From assembly GCA_964507035.1 (NCBI GenBank), contig CAZDOQ010000001.1:1-64000 (forward strand): DNA of 64,000 bases, written 5' to 3'. Shown one piece after another: positions 8,388 to 16,567 of this stretch. The notes under the pieces are model-generated. The model worked only from the letters and a program-made list of their open reading frames with translations. It made no database searches and was not told the origin of the DNA. Position 1 is the first letter of the stretch, and every line of letters starts with the position of its first letter. A program made the position numbers and the translations under genes. Source of the DNA: Pseudolachnospira sp964507035 (GTDB lineage Bacteria; Bacillota; Clostridia; Lachnospirales; Lachnospiraceae).

Positions 8388-10583
8388 TCAATGGCAGCCT
8401 TTCTGCTGGCACAGAGAGTAGGTGTTGGGATCCGTAGGATCCCAGGTATGCCAGGACGGCAGCGTATAAGCGCTGGGCTCCCCGTAAGGCCCCGGCGTGG
8501 CGCTGTCATACACAATCACCGTGGTGCCCAGGGAGCAGTTGTCATAAATCCACTTGGCATCGCCTGCGGTCAGACGCACACATCCGTGGGAGACAGAACT
8601 GCCCAACTTGTTGTAAGCGCTGACGCTCAGGGTCGTATTGTCATATGTACTGTAGTACACAGAATGGAATAGCACGCCGTTCACGATCCGGGTGCACCAC
8701 TGACCATAGACTGAACCCATCAGCTCATGCCAACGGTATTTGTTGGGCGTCTGATAGGTGCCCAGCGGAGTGGCTCCCGCTGCGCCGGTGGAGCAGATAA
8801 AGGACTTCACCGGAATGATGTAGCCGTTGTTTCCATCTTTCGCATACACCGTCACCGTATTGCACTGACGGTTGACTTTGATCTGGTAGGAAGACTGCTT
8901 GCCAATGATGTCATCCAGGTCTGTGCAGAGGGTTCCGTCCGAGTTAAAGTAATACTTATATCCGTCCGCATAAGCCCAGCCCTGGGCCCGGGCGTTTCCG
9001 TCCGAGGGATCAAAGTAGTAGCGGGTTCCATCCACCGTCTGCCAGCCGCTGAGCATGCTGCCATTCTGGACATAGTAGGTTTTGCCGCCCACTGTCGTCC
9101 AACCATTTTTCAGGTAAGCAACGCCGATGGCGGAGCATTTTGCCCGGTATTCCCGGCTTTCCGCCATGGTAGCAATCACGGTTTCCCGGCTCCACCCATT
9201 GTTCAGGCGAACCACCCAGTCGTTCCGCTCGCTGTCCGTGCCGGTGCGGCCCAACATCGCCCGGTAAGCATCCAGTACAAAATCATAATTGCTCCGGTTC
9301 TTGCGGGTATACTCGTTGGAGAAGAAGAAACCGGAAGCTATATCCCGGCCTGACAAAGACTTGTTTGCCAATCTGCTGACCCAATCGTTCAGTTCCTCTC
9401 CCCTGGGTTCACGGCCCAGGCATACCTCATAGAACTCCTTGACAAAAGCGGTGATGTCCGGATAAAGATCTCTGGCCTCCGTCAAATCAAAGGTGCCCTG
9501 GGTGATTCCATACTGATTACAGATCCGCTGAAACTCTGCGGAATACAGGAATCCGCGGGTGATGTAACGCTTGGACACGCCCTTGTCATACTCACCCAGC
9601 CAAGTACTCATCCCCTGATCCGGTTCCCGGCCCAGGAGAGCGCGGTAGAGCAGCGTGATATACTCCTCTTCGCTCAGGTTCTTCCGATTCACTTCCGCGC
9701 TGTCCAGGAAGCCCCAAACCACATCACAGCCGGACAGACGGCCATCCAGCAGATAGCCGACCCAATCCTTCAGTCCCTGCTCATAGGGGTACGGACGGCG
9801 TCCCAGGCAGTTTTCATACAAACGGATCACAAAGCTGGTCACATTCAGGTTCTTATCCTGCACGTCATTGGAATGATACTCGCCTTTATTGACCTGATAC
9901 TGGGCGCAGATTCTGGTAAACTCCGCAGAGTTCACAAAGCCTTCAAACACCCACTCCCGGCTGGCGCCGCGGTTCAGATAGTCCAGCCAAGTCTGCTCTT
10001 CTCCGGTTTTGATCTCCCGGCCTAAAATGGTGCGGTACAGCATTTCCACATAGGAGGAATCGCTGGTCTGCTTTCTCTTGTACTCATCGCTGAAAATAAA
10101 ACCGTATGCCGTATCCGCTCCGTTGGATGTTCCGGCTGACAAACGGGCCACCCAATCCTGCACCTCGTCCGACCGGGCGCTCCGGCCCAGGCACTTTTCA
10201 TACAGGCGGGTAACAAAGCTTTCCAGATAAGACTGGCGGTCAGACGCAGCCTCCAGGGCCAGGGCTTCCGCGCTCTCTTCCGGTTCTGCCACTGCAGAAA
10301 CCTCACCTTCCTCCGCCACACTGCTTTCTTCTGCTGCCAGCGTTTCCGCAGCCGTCTCTGTCTCCACGGCCGCTTCGTCCTTGGTTTCTGCCTGGAGTTC
10401 CGAACTCTCCACCGAAACCAAACTTTCGTCTGTTTCTGCTTCCGTTGACGCTGCGGTGCTCTCTGCTTCCGTGATAACGGGAAGCGTTTCTTCTGGCACA
10501 GGCGCCGCCGTAACCGGCACGCAACTCATGACCATTGCGGCAGCGCAGACGGCCGCCCACAGTTTCATCTTGAATCGCCTCAA
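8388..10583 (-). CDS. L,D-transpeptidase (YkuD) with six DUF4214 repeats and wall-binding repeats
   Basis: A 731-residue exported protein: signal peptide (about 1-27), an acidic Ser/Thr/Glu/Ala-rich linker (28-110), six DUF4214 units in three pairs (about 111-470), and choline-binding-like repeats rich in Gly-Trp and Tyr-Tyr (about 475-545). The C-terminal YkuD domain has the catalytic motif SHGCVRL, with Cys near residue 668. YkuD enzymes make 3-3 peptidoglycan cross-links or attach proteins to peptidoglycan. DUF4214 function is unknown. The start is TTG at 10583, because AGGGGAG lies 8 bases before it, while the ATG at 10568 is 23 bases from that site. The gene has its own promoter at 10632-10660 and its own terminator, so it can be expressed separately from the rhamnose genes upstream. 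Confidence 0.88.
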   Translation of the reverse strand: MRRFKMKLWAAVCAAAMVMSCVPVTAAPVPEETLPVITEAESTAASTEAETDESLVSVESSELQAETKDEAAVETETAAETLAAEESSVAEEGEVSAVAEPEESAEALALEAASDRQSYLESFVTRLYEKCLGRSARSDEVQDWVARLSAGTSNGADTAYGFIFSDEYKRKQTSDSSYVEMLYRTILGREIKTGEEQTWLDYLNRGASREWVFEGFVNSAEFTRICAQYQVNKGEYHSNDVQDKNLNVTSFVIRLYENCLGRRPYPYEQGLKDWVGYLLDGRLSGCDVVWGFLDSAEVNRKNLSEEEYITLLYRALLGREPDQGMSTWLGEYDKGVSKRYITRGFLYSAEFQRICNQYGITQGTFDLTEARDLYPDITAFVKEFYEVCLGREPRGEELNDWVSRLANKSLSGRDIASGFFFSNEYTRKNRSNYDFVLDAYRAMLGRTGTDSERNDWVVRLNNGWSRETVIATMAESREYRAKCSAIGVAYLKNGWTTVGGKTYYVQNGSMLSGWQTVDGTRYYFDPSDGNARAQGWAYADGYKYYFNSDGTLCTDLDDIIGKQSSYQIKVNRQCNTVTVYAKDGNNGYIIPVKSFICSTGAAGATPLGTYQTPNKYRWHELMGSVYGQWCTRIVNGVLFHSVYYSTYDNTTLSVSAYNKLGSSVSHGCVRLTAGDAKWIYDNCSLGTTVIVYDSATPGPYGEPSAYTLPSWHTWDPTDPNTYSLCQQKGCH

Positions 10584-10631
10584 AAAATCGACTCCCCTTT
10601 CTAAATTTACTTTTTCTCAGCGTTCTCACTT

Positions 10632-10660
10632 ACTATAACACATGTTTCCTTTTGGAACAA
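10632..10660 (-). promoter_or_regulatory. Sigma-A-type promoter of the L,D-transpeptidase gene
   Basis: Minus-strand TTGTTC (10660-10655), a 17-base spacer and TATAGT (10637-10632). It sits just past the stop codon of the reductase gene at 10663 and about 49 bases before the TTG start at 10583. Confidence 0.65.
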
Positions 10661-10662
10661 GT

Positions 10663-11622
10663 TTATTTTGAACCTTCTCGACCTTTTTTCACCTGCTCTC
10701 TCCAGGCGTCTAAGGTCTCTTTCAGGGTCTGCTCCAGCGGAATCTGCGGCGTCCAGCCGGTATCCGCCTGGAGTTTTCGGATATCCGCTTCCATCACAGG
10801 CAGATCCACCGGCCGGAACTTGGCCGGATCCGTCTCCACCCGGATTTCTTTTCTGGCCATGGAGAGAAGAAGGCGCAGCAATTCCCGGATGACAAGGGCC
10901 CGGCCGCTTCCCACATTGTAGGTTTCCCCCGGTCTTCCCCGCTCCGCCAACAGCCGGTAGGCGTACACCACGTCCCGCACATCCGTAAAATCCCGGCGTG
11001 CGCCCAGATTGCCCACCCGCATCACCGGCTCCCGAAGACCCTCCTCCGCCTCCGCAATCTGCTTACAGAAATCCGCCACCACAAACCCGGGCCGCTGTCC
11101 CGGTCCAATGTGGTTGAAGGGACGCACCAGCACCACCGGCATTTGGTATGCCCGGGCATAGATGTTTCCAATCAGATTCTGGGCCGCTTTGGTAGCCGCA
11201 TACAGATTGCCAGGCCTCAAAACATTTTCTTCCCGCACCGGTGTTTCCTCCGGGCGAATGTGGCCGTACTCTTCCCCGGAACCAATCAAAAGCGTCCGGG
11301 GGAATGGCTCCCCCTGCTGCCGGATGGCCTCCAACAGGTCCACGGCCCCTTTCACGTTCACATCCACAGTCCGGGCCGGTTCCTTCCAAGCCACGGCCAC
11401 AGAGCTCTGGGCTGCCAGATGGAAGATGGCGTCCGGCTGCAGTTCCCGCAGCAGCCGGCCCGTTTCTTCCGGCTCCAGCAGATTCAGATGCCGGAAGGAG
11501 TCCGCTTTTTCCGGTCCCTCCGGCTCCAGTCCTGTGATAAAGACCTGCCAGCCAGCTTGCTCCAGAGCCGCCTGCAGGTATCTTCCCACAAACCCGGAAC
11601 CTCCGGTAATCAATGCTCTCAT
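10663..11622 (-). CDS. rmd: GDP-6-deoxy-D-lyxo-4-hexulose reductase (GDP-4-dehydro-6-deoxy-mannose reductase)
   Basis: A 319-residue extended short-chain dehydrogenase. It should reduce the 4-keto product of Gmd to GDP-D-rhamnose with NAD(P)H in the cytoplasm. Visible are the Rossmann motif GGSGFVG (7-13), the catalytic YAATK (141-145) with a nearby SGEEYG stretch, and the family blocks NHIGPGQRPGFVVADF and GARRDFTDVRD. The adjacent gmd fixes the assignment. A GDP-L-fucose synthase (Fcl) is the main alternative, but the RPFNHIGPGQ block and small size fit Rmd better. It is the last gene of the long unit from 29454. The gap to gmd is 12 bases. Confidence 0.88.
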   Translation of the reverse strand: MRALITGGSGFVGRYLQAALEQAGWQVFITGLEPEGPEKADSFRHLNLLEPEETGRLLRELQPDAIFHLAAQSSVAVAWKEPARTVDVNVKGAVDLLEAIRQQGEPFPRTLLIGSGEEYGHIRPEETPVREENVLRPGNLYAATKAAQNLIGNIYARAYQMPVVLVRPFNHIGPGQRPGFVVADFCKQIAEAEEGLREPVMRVGNLGARRDFTDVRDVVYAYRLLAERGRPGETYNVGSGRALVIRELLRLLLSMARKEIRVETDPAKFRPVDLPVMEADIRKLQADTGWTPQIPLEQTLKETLDAWREQVKKGREGSK

Positions 11623-11634
11623 GGCGTTCTCCTG

Positions 11635-12675
11635 CTATGCCTGCTGGCGGGCAGCATCCCCCATCTCCCGGCGCACCCGTTCCTGATCTGCCTGCACCAT
11701 CCGTTCCACCATCTGTTCAAAGGAGATTTCCCGCTTCCAGCCCAGCCCCCCCTCGGCTTTCTCCGGATTTCCCACCAGCAACTCCACCTCCGCTGGGCGG
11801 AAGAACTGGGGATTCACCCGCACCAAGACCTTTCCGCTTTCCCGGCAAATTCCCTGCTCGTCCACGCCGGTTCCCTGCCATTGCAGCCGGATTCCCACCT
11901 TCTGGAAGGCGGTTTCCGTAAAGGAACGGACGGTTCTGGTCTCCCGGGTCGCCACCACGTAGTCGTCCGGCGCCTCCTGCTGCAGCATCAGCCACATGGC
12001 CCGGACATAGTCCGCCGAGTGGCCCCAATCCCGCTTGGCATCCAGGTTCCCCAGTTCCAGCACCGCCTGAAGTCCCCGGGAGATCCGCACCGCTGCGTCT
12101 GTAATCTTGCGGGTCACAAACTCCTTGCCCCGGCGCTCGCTTTCGTGGTTAAACAGAATACCGCTGCAGGCAAACATCCCATAACTCTCCCGGTAATTTT
12201 TGGTGATCCAGTGGCCATAGAGTTTTGCCACTCCGTAGGGGCTCCGGGGATAAAAGGGTGTGGTCTCGCTCTGGGGAATCTCCTGGGCCTTCCCAAACAT
12301 CTCGCTGGTGGATGCCTGGTAGAAATGGGCCTCCGGTTCTACGATCCGCACCGCCTCCAGCAGATTGGCCACCCCCACGGCATTGATCTCCGCCGTGGCC
12401 ACCGGCTGATCCCAGCTGGGCGCCACAAAGGATTGGGCCGCCAGATTGTACACCTCATCGGCCTGGGATGCCTTCATGGCATGGACCAGGGAAACCAGGT
12501 CCGTCATATCGCCGTAAATGAAGTGTAGTTTGTCCTTCAAATGCTCCACATTTCCATAGTCCACCACGCTCTTGCGCCGCAAAAGTCCGTAAACCTGGTA
12601 TCCCTTCTCCAGAAGCAATTCCGCCAAATAGGAACCATCCTGCCCGGTGATACCGGTGATCAATGCCGTCTTCAT
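11635..12675 (-). CDS. gmd: GDP-mannose 4,6-dehydratase
   Basis: Converts GDP-D-mannose to GDP-4-dehydro-6-deoxy-D-mannose. The protein is 346 residues, the usual length. It has the N-terminal TGITGQDGSYLAELLL nucleotide-binding signature (about residues 7-22), the catalytic STSEMFG region (122-128), the YGVAK Tyr-Lys pair (147-151) and the NHESERRG block of this family. It lies between manC and rmd with gaps of 14 and 12 bases, giving the order manC-gmd-rmd in the direction of transcription. All catalytic motifs are intact. The product could feed D-rhamnose (via rmd) or other 6-deoxy sugars, and rmd next door makes D-rhamnose the likely end product. Confidence 0.94.
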   Translation of the reverse strand: MKTALITGITGQDGSYLAELLLEKGYQVYGLLRRKSVVDYGNVEHLKDKLHFIYGDMTDLVSLVHAMKASQADEVYNLAAQSFVAPSWDQPVATAEINAVGVANLLEAVRIVEPEAHFYQASTSEMFGKAQEIPQSETTPFYPRSPYGVAKLYGHWITKNYRESYGMFACSGILFNHESERRGKEFVTRKITDAAVRISRGLQAVLELGNLDAKRDWGHSADYVRAMWLMLQQEAPDDYVVATRETRTVRSFTETAFQKVGIRLQWQGTGVDEQGICRESGKVLVRVNPQFFRPAEVELLVGNPEKAEGGLGWKREISFEQMVERMVQADQERVRREMGDAARQQA

Positions 12676-12689
12676 GTTTGCATCTCCTC

Positions 12690-13766
12690 TTACAAATACT
12701 GGGACCGGTCCTGGTTCCGCAGTTCCTCCAAAACCTTCTTGACTTCTCCCGCATGGGCCTTGGAGCAGATGAGAGTGGCATCCTCCGTGTCCACCACAAT
12801 CAGATCTTCCAGCCCCACCGCCGCAATCAGTTTCCGGCCGCCTTGGATGGTGCTGCGGCTGGTCCCCACCGCCACCACATTGCCGTTTATCACATTTCCC
12901 TGCTTGTCTGCCGGTTGGATCCGCTCCACCGCCAGCCAGCTGCCCACGTCATCCCAGCCAAAATCTCCCGGAATGGTGTAGATGTGATCCGCTTTCTCCA
13001 TGATGCCGTAATCCACCGACTCGGAAGGAAACGCCCGGAATTGCCGGTCCAGCACCGTCTCCTGCTCCGGTGTGCCGATGGCCGCCTGGATTTTCTCAAG
13101 TCCCGCCGCCACCGCCGGCATATACTGGACCAGCCTGGCTTGGATGGTGGACACCTTCCAGATGAACATGCCGCTGTTCCACAGGTAATGGCCGGACGCC
13201 AGATACTCTCGGGCCTTCTCCAACTCCGGCTTCTCCACAAAACACTCCACCTGGTATGCTTGTGCCTCCGGGTAGGCAGCCAGGGGTTCATGGCAGATAT
13301 AGCCGTATCCTGTCTCCGGATAGGTGGGCTGAATTCCCAGGGTCACCAGATTTTCCCCTTCTTCCGCCACCTGGCAGGCGTGCTCCAGTTCTTTCCGGAA
13401 TGCTTCCGGTTTCTGAATCAGATGATCACTAGCCAGCACCATCATCACCGCATCCGGATATTTCCGGGCCATATGGGCGGCCCCCAGGCCAATGCAGGGA
13501 GCGGTGTTGCGTCCTACCGGCTCGCACAGAATGTTTTCCTCCGGCAGCTTCGGCAGCTGTTGCCGGACCAATTCCCGGTAATCCCGGTTGGTGGCCACGT
13601 AGATATCTTCCATCTCCACCAACGGCAGAATCCGCTCCACCGTCAGCTGGATCATGGTTTTCCCGTCTCCCGTCAGGGAGAGAAACTGTTTCGGGCAACT
13701 TTTCCGGCTTCGGGGCCAGAACCGTTCTCCCCGGCCTCCCGCCATGATCAGAGCCGTCTTTTTCAT
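12690..13766 (-). CDS. manC: Mannose-1-phosphate guanylyltransferase
   Basis: Makes GDP-mannose from GTP and mannose-1-phosphate. From 13766 it is 358 residues and starts MKKTALIMAGGRGERFWPRS, the signature of this enzyme, followed by PKQFL. FVEKPELEKA and NSGMFIWK are also visible. The C-terminal isomerase domain of bifunctional forms is absent, consistent with the separate manA gene at 1.3 kb. An open frame extends 16 codons further upstream. I chose 13766 because GAGGAGGAG lies just before it and the family begins there. A 105-base gap separates it from the GT4 gene upstream, with no clear promoter. Confidence 0.94.
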   Translation of the reverse strand: MKKTALIMAGGRGERFWPRSRKSCPKQFLSLTGDGKTMIQLTVERILPLVEMEDIYVATNRDYRELVRQQLPKLPEENILCEPVGRNTAPCIGLGAAHMARKYPDAVMMVLASDHLIQKPEAFRKELEHACQVAEEGENLVTLGIQPTYPETGYGYICHEPLAAYPEAQAYQVECFVEKPELEKAREYLASGHYLWNSGMFIWKVSTIQARLVQYMPAVAAGLEKIQAAIGTPEQETVLDRQFRAFPSESVDYGIMEKADHIYTIPGDFGWDDVGSWLAVERIQPADKQGNVINGNVVAVGTSRSTIQGGRKLIAAVGLEDLIVVDTEDATLICSKAHAGEVKKVLEELRNQDRSQYL

Positions 13767-13871
13767 GCTGTCTCCTCCTCGTATATGGGCCGCGCTGCCA
13801 CGGCATCCTGTCACTCCCTCAGAGGGATTCTGTCCGTTGGTTCTTCCTTCTCCCCGAAGGATTTCCTCCGT

Positions 13872-15062
13872 CTATTCTTCCCCCGCCAGCTTCCGAAAGA
13901 ATTCCCTGTACACTTCCACGATCCGGTCCCAGGCAAAATGCTCCAGCACAAACTTTCTGCCTGCCTGTCCCATGGCGTCCGCCGTATCCGGATGCCGCTC
14001 CAGATACCGGACGGCCCCCTCAAACTCAAAATAGTCCTCAAAATACAGACCGCCGGAGGCTGCCACCGCAAAGTGGCGGGTCACCGGACACTGGCCATGG
14101 ACCAGCACCGGGCGTCCGCAGAGCCAACTCTCCATGATCACTAGGGAAAAACTTTCATTCCGGGACGGCTGGCAGAGGGCCAGGGCTCCTGCCTCCACAT
14201 CATATTTGTCCTGAATGCTGAGGAAGCCCAAATCCACCACATCTTCCCGGACAGACGCCGGAATCGGAATTTCCCCGCCGCCAATGAGTACCAGCTTCAG
14301 CGGAGAATCCTGCCGCTTCTTATACTCGGCAAAATAGTTCAGCAGGGCGTGGACATTCTTGCCCCGGTCCTTCCGGCCGGCATACAGCAGGTACGGCGCC
14401 TCCAGGGCAAAGGCCCTTCTGCCCCGCTCCCCGTCGCAGGAAAGTTCCGTATCCACCCCTTCCCCCAACACCGCCTGCTCCACCTTCTCCATGGAATAGT
14501 GGGCGTTGGTCAGGTCATATTCCGGCTGGGCATGGTAGATGATCCCGCGGATCTTCGAATAGGCCTCCCGGTAAATTTTCATGTAAAAATAACTCTCGTC
14601 ATGAAAGCAGGGGATCAGCACCGACTTTTCCGGGCATACCTGACTTCCATAGTAGGTGGTCCCAAACATATAGGGGATGAATACAAACAGGGAATACTCC
14701 TCCTGGTGCTGCCGCATGTAATCGTACAGCGCCGGACTGTTCACCGACTCCCGAATGTAGGTAGCCTCCTCTTCCTCCGTCACCGGCAGTCCGTTCATCA
14801 GCTTTTTGTTCACCACATCAAAGCACTGGGCGTCCCGGAGGCGAACCCGGAACCGGCGCACCGGAACCCCCTGAACGTGATCCAGCCCCGCTTTGTAATA
14901 GTTGATGTTCCAGTCGCTGGCAAACTCCTTCACGCAGGTGGTGAGGATCTCCAGTTCCACCCCCGCCTGGTGCAGATGGGAAGTCAGCCCCCGCAGTTCC
15001 ATCTCCGCCCCTCCGGGGATCTTTTCCCCATACCAGGGCACCACAAATCCAAGCTTTTTCAT
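13872..15062 (-). CDS. Glycosyltransferase family 4, paralogue of the 20303-21487 protein
   Basis: A 396-residue GT-B enzyme. The N-terminus FVVPWYGEKIPGGAEMELR and the donor domain (LYAGRKDRGKN, then PSRNESFSLVIMESW) are typical of clostridial rhamnan-type transferases. It aligns along much of its length with the protein at 20303-21487: both begin with a GGAE acceptor loop, share an internal block around an IPxxHDE motif, and end with an EHFAWD- or EHYRWD-type block. It overlaps the upstream fused transferase by ATGA, indicating translational coupling. I infer addition of rhamnose or mannose to the ABC-exported chain; specificity is not readable. Confidence 0.88.
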   Translation of the reverse strand: MKKLGFVVPWYGEKIPGGAEMELRGLTSHLHQAGVELEILTTCVKEFASDWNINYYKAGLDHVQGVPVRRFRVRLRDAQCFDVVNKKLMNGLPVTEEEEATYIRESVNSPALYDYMRQHQEEYSLFVFIPYMFGTTYYGSQVCPEKSVLIPCFHDESYFYMKIYREAYSKIRGIIYHAQPEYDLTNAHYSMEKVEQAVLGEGVDTELSCDGERGRRAFALEAPYLLYAGRKDRGKNVHALLNYFAEYKKRQDSPLKLVLIGGGEIPIPASVREDVVDLGFLSIQDKYDVEAGALALCQPSRNESFSLVIMESWLCGRPVLVHGQCPVTRHFAVAASGGLYFEDYFEFEGAVRYLERHPDTADAMGQAGRKFVLEHFAWDRIVEVYREFFRKLAGEE

Positions 15063-16549
15063 GTATGTTCTCCCTCGATCACCCGCTCCACAAAATCCAG
15101 GAACCGGGCTTTGATCTTCTCATGGAAAAAGTCCTGTAGCCGCCGTTTCTCTCCGGCCAGGATCTCCTCCCGAAACGCCCCGTCAGAAACCAGCCGGCGA
15201 ATGCTCTCCGCTGCCTTCTCCGGATCTTTCTCTTGCAACAACACGCCGCTGCCGCCCAGGGTCTCCCCCACGGCGCAGCAGTCATAGGCCACAATGGGAA
15301 TGCCAAAGTACATGGCCTCCACCAGGGGAATACAGAACCCTTCGTGCTCCGTCATGGACACAAATACATGAGCCAGCCGGTAGTAGGCCAGAATCTCCGA
15401 AAATTTGGTGTGACCGGTGAAGATCACAGCCTGCTCCAGCCCCAGGGCCTTCACATATTCCTGCAGCGCAACAAAATATTGGTCATCCCCGCCTCCATGG
15501 GCCCCCACAATAAACAGCCGGGACTGGGAATTGTAACGCTCCTTGTACTGCCAAAAAGCCGCAATCACATCCTCCTGCTTTTTGTGGGGGAACACCCGGC
15601 CGGTAAAGATCAGATTGGTATATCCGTCCCCCTGGTACCGGCTCAGCACCTCCGGGTCCGGCTCCTTCTCAAAATCTTCAAAGGCAATGAGAATGGGCAG
15701 CGTCTCCAACGGCTCCGGATATCCCGCCCGGATCAGGTCCTGTCGGTTAAAGTCCGAATCCGCCAGGCCAAAATCCACTTTGTCCGCCAAAAATTGTACC
15801 GCCTCTAATCCCCGGCAGCAGTTTTCCCAAGCCTCCTGGTAGCGGCCCGCAAAAAAGTAGGGCGGCGTCACATTGTGGTAGATGACGCCTTTGCGGCACT
15901 GCAGCGCCGCAAACCGCTCATTCCACTGGGAACCGGTGGACAGATGGTACAGCACCAGGTCATCCGGCTGCTCCCGGTATTCGGTGAAGGGGCGGGCCGT
16001 TCCCTCCGGCAGGCGGCTGTCAATATATCCGGCGTAAATTTCCGTTTCATATCCCGCCTCCTGCAGTGCCCTTTTCAGGGCCACTGTGTCGTTTCCAATG
16101 CCGTCTCCAAAGGCCAGGGCCGGCAGCATCTGCACCACCCGGAGCCGTTCCCGGCTGATGGCATGAGACCGGGGCGGCAGCTGGGCGCGGAGCCATTGAA
16201 CTTCCCGGGAAAGCCGCCGGTTTTCCGCTTCCAGAGTCTGACTTTCATGAATGACCGCCTGGGTCAAACTTTTCAGCGCCTCTGCCGCCGCCACATTTTG
16301 CCGGTTCTGCTCTTCCAGCACCGGCACCACGTAAAACCGAATCAGCTTCCGGACAATCCTCTTAAAAAACCGTTCGGCGCCATTTCCTCCCAGGGGATGG
16401 TACTCGTGGACACAGGGAGAGTGCACCGCAGGCTCCAGCGCCTGTTCCAGCTTTTCCCACTCCCAGGGATGCTCCCGATAGTGCTCCGGGGCTCCAAACA
16501 ACCTCTTTTTCAACTCCTGAATTTCTTCCTTCCGGTCCCTCTCTTCCAT
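15059..16549 (-). CDS. Fused coiled-coil/basic-helix domain plus GT4 glycosyltransferase
   Basis: A 496-residue two-part protein. Residues 1-130 are charged and helical with a basic segment (VRKLIRFYVVPVLEEQNRQN) and a coiled coil. From about 135 a GT4 domain begins with LRVVQMLPALAFGDGIGNDT and ends with the donor motif TEHEGFCIPLVEAMYFG. The N-terminal part matches the separate 171-residue protein at 21525-22040, and the GT part matches the separate 368-codon gene at 22111-23184. So a fusion here corresponds to two genes 6 kb away. The basic helix may bind the membrane or organise a transferase complex (inference). Its stop overlaps the next gene by ATGA. Confidence 0.87.
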   Translation of the reverse strand: MEERDRKEEIQELKKRLFGAPEHYREHPWEWEKLEQALEPAVHSPCVHEYHPLGGNGAERFFKRIVRKLIRFYVVPVLEEQNRQNVAAAEALKSLTQAVIHESQTLEAENRRLSREVQWLRAQLPPRSHAISRERLRVVQMLPALAFGDGIGNDTVALKRALQEAGYETEIYAGYIDSRLPEGTARPFTEYREQPDDLVLYHLSTGSQWNERFAALQCRKGVIYHNVTPPYFFAGRYQEAWENCCRGLEAVQFLADKVDFGLADSDFNRQDLIRAGYPEPLETLPILIAFEDFEKEPDPEVLSRYQGDGYTNLIFTGRVFPHKKQEDVIAAFWQYKERYNSQSRLFIVGAHGGGDDQYFVALQEYVKALGLEQAVIFTGHTKFSEILAYYRLAHVFVSMTEHEGFCIPLVEAMYFGIPIVAYDCCAVGETLGGSGVLLQEKDPEKAAESIRRLVSDGAFREEILAGEKRRLQDFFHEKIKARFLDFVERVIEGEHT

Positions 16550-16567
16550 TTTCCCCTCCGCCTCCTC

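Noticed and set aside
11110..12528. A plus-strand open frame of 472 codons.
   Set aside because: It lies fully antisense to gmd and rmd, which have complete catalytic motifs, and its composition is that of a GC-rich shadow frame.
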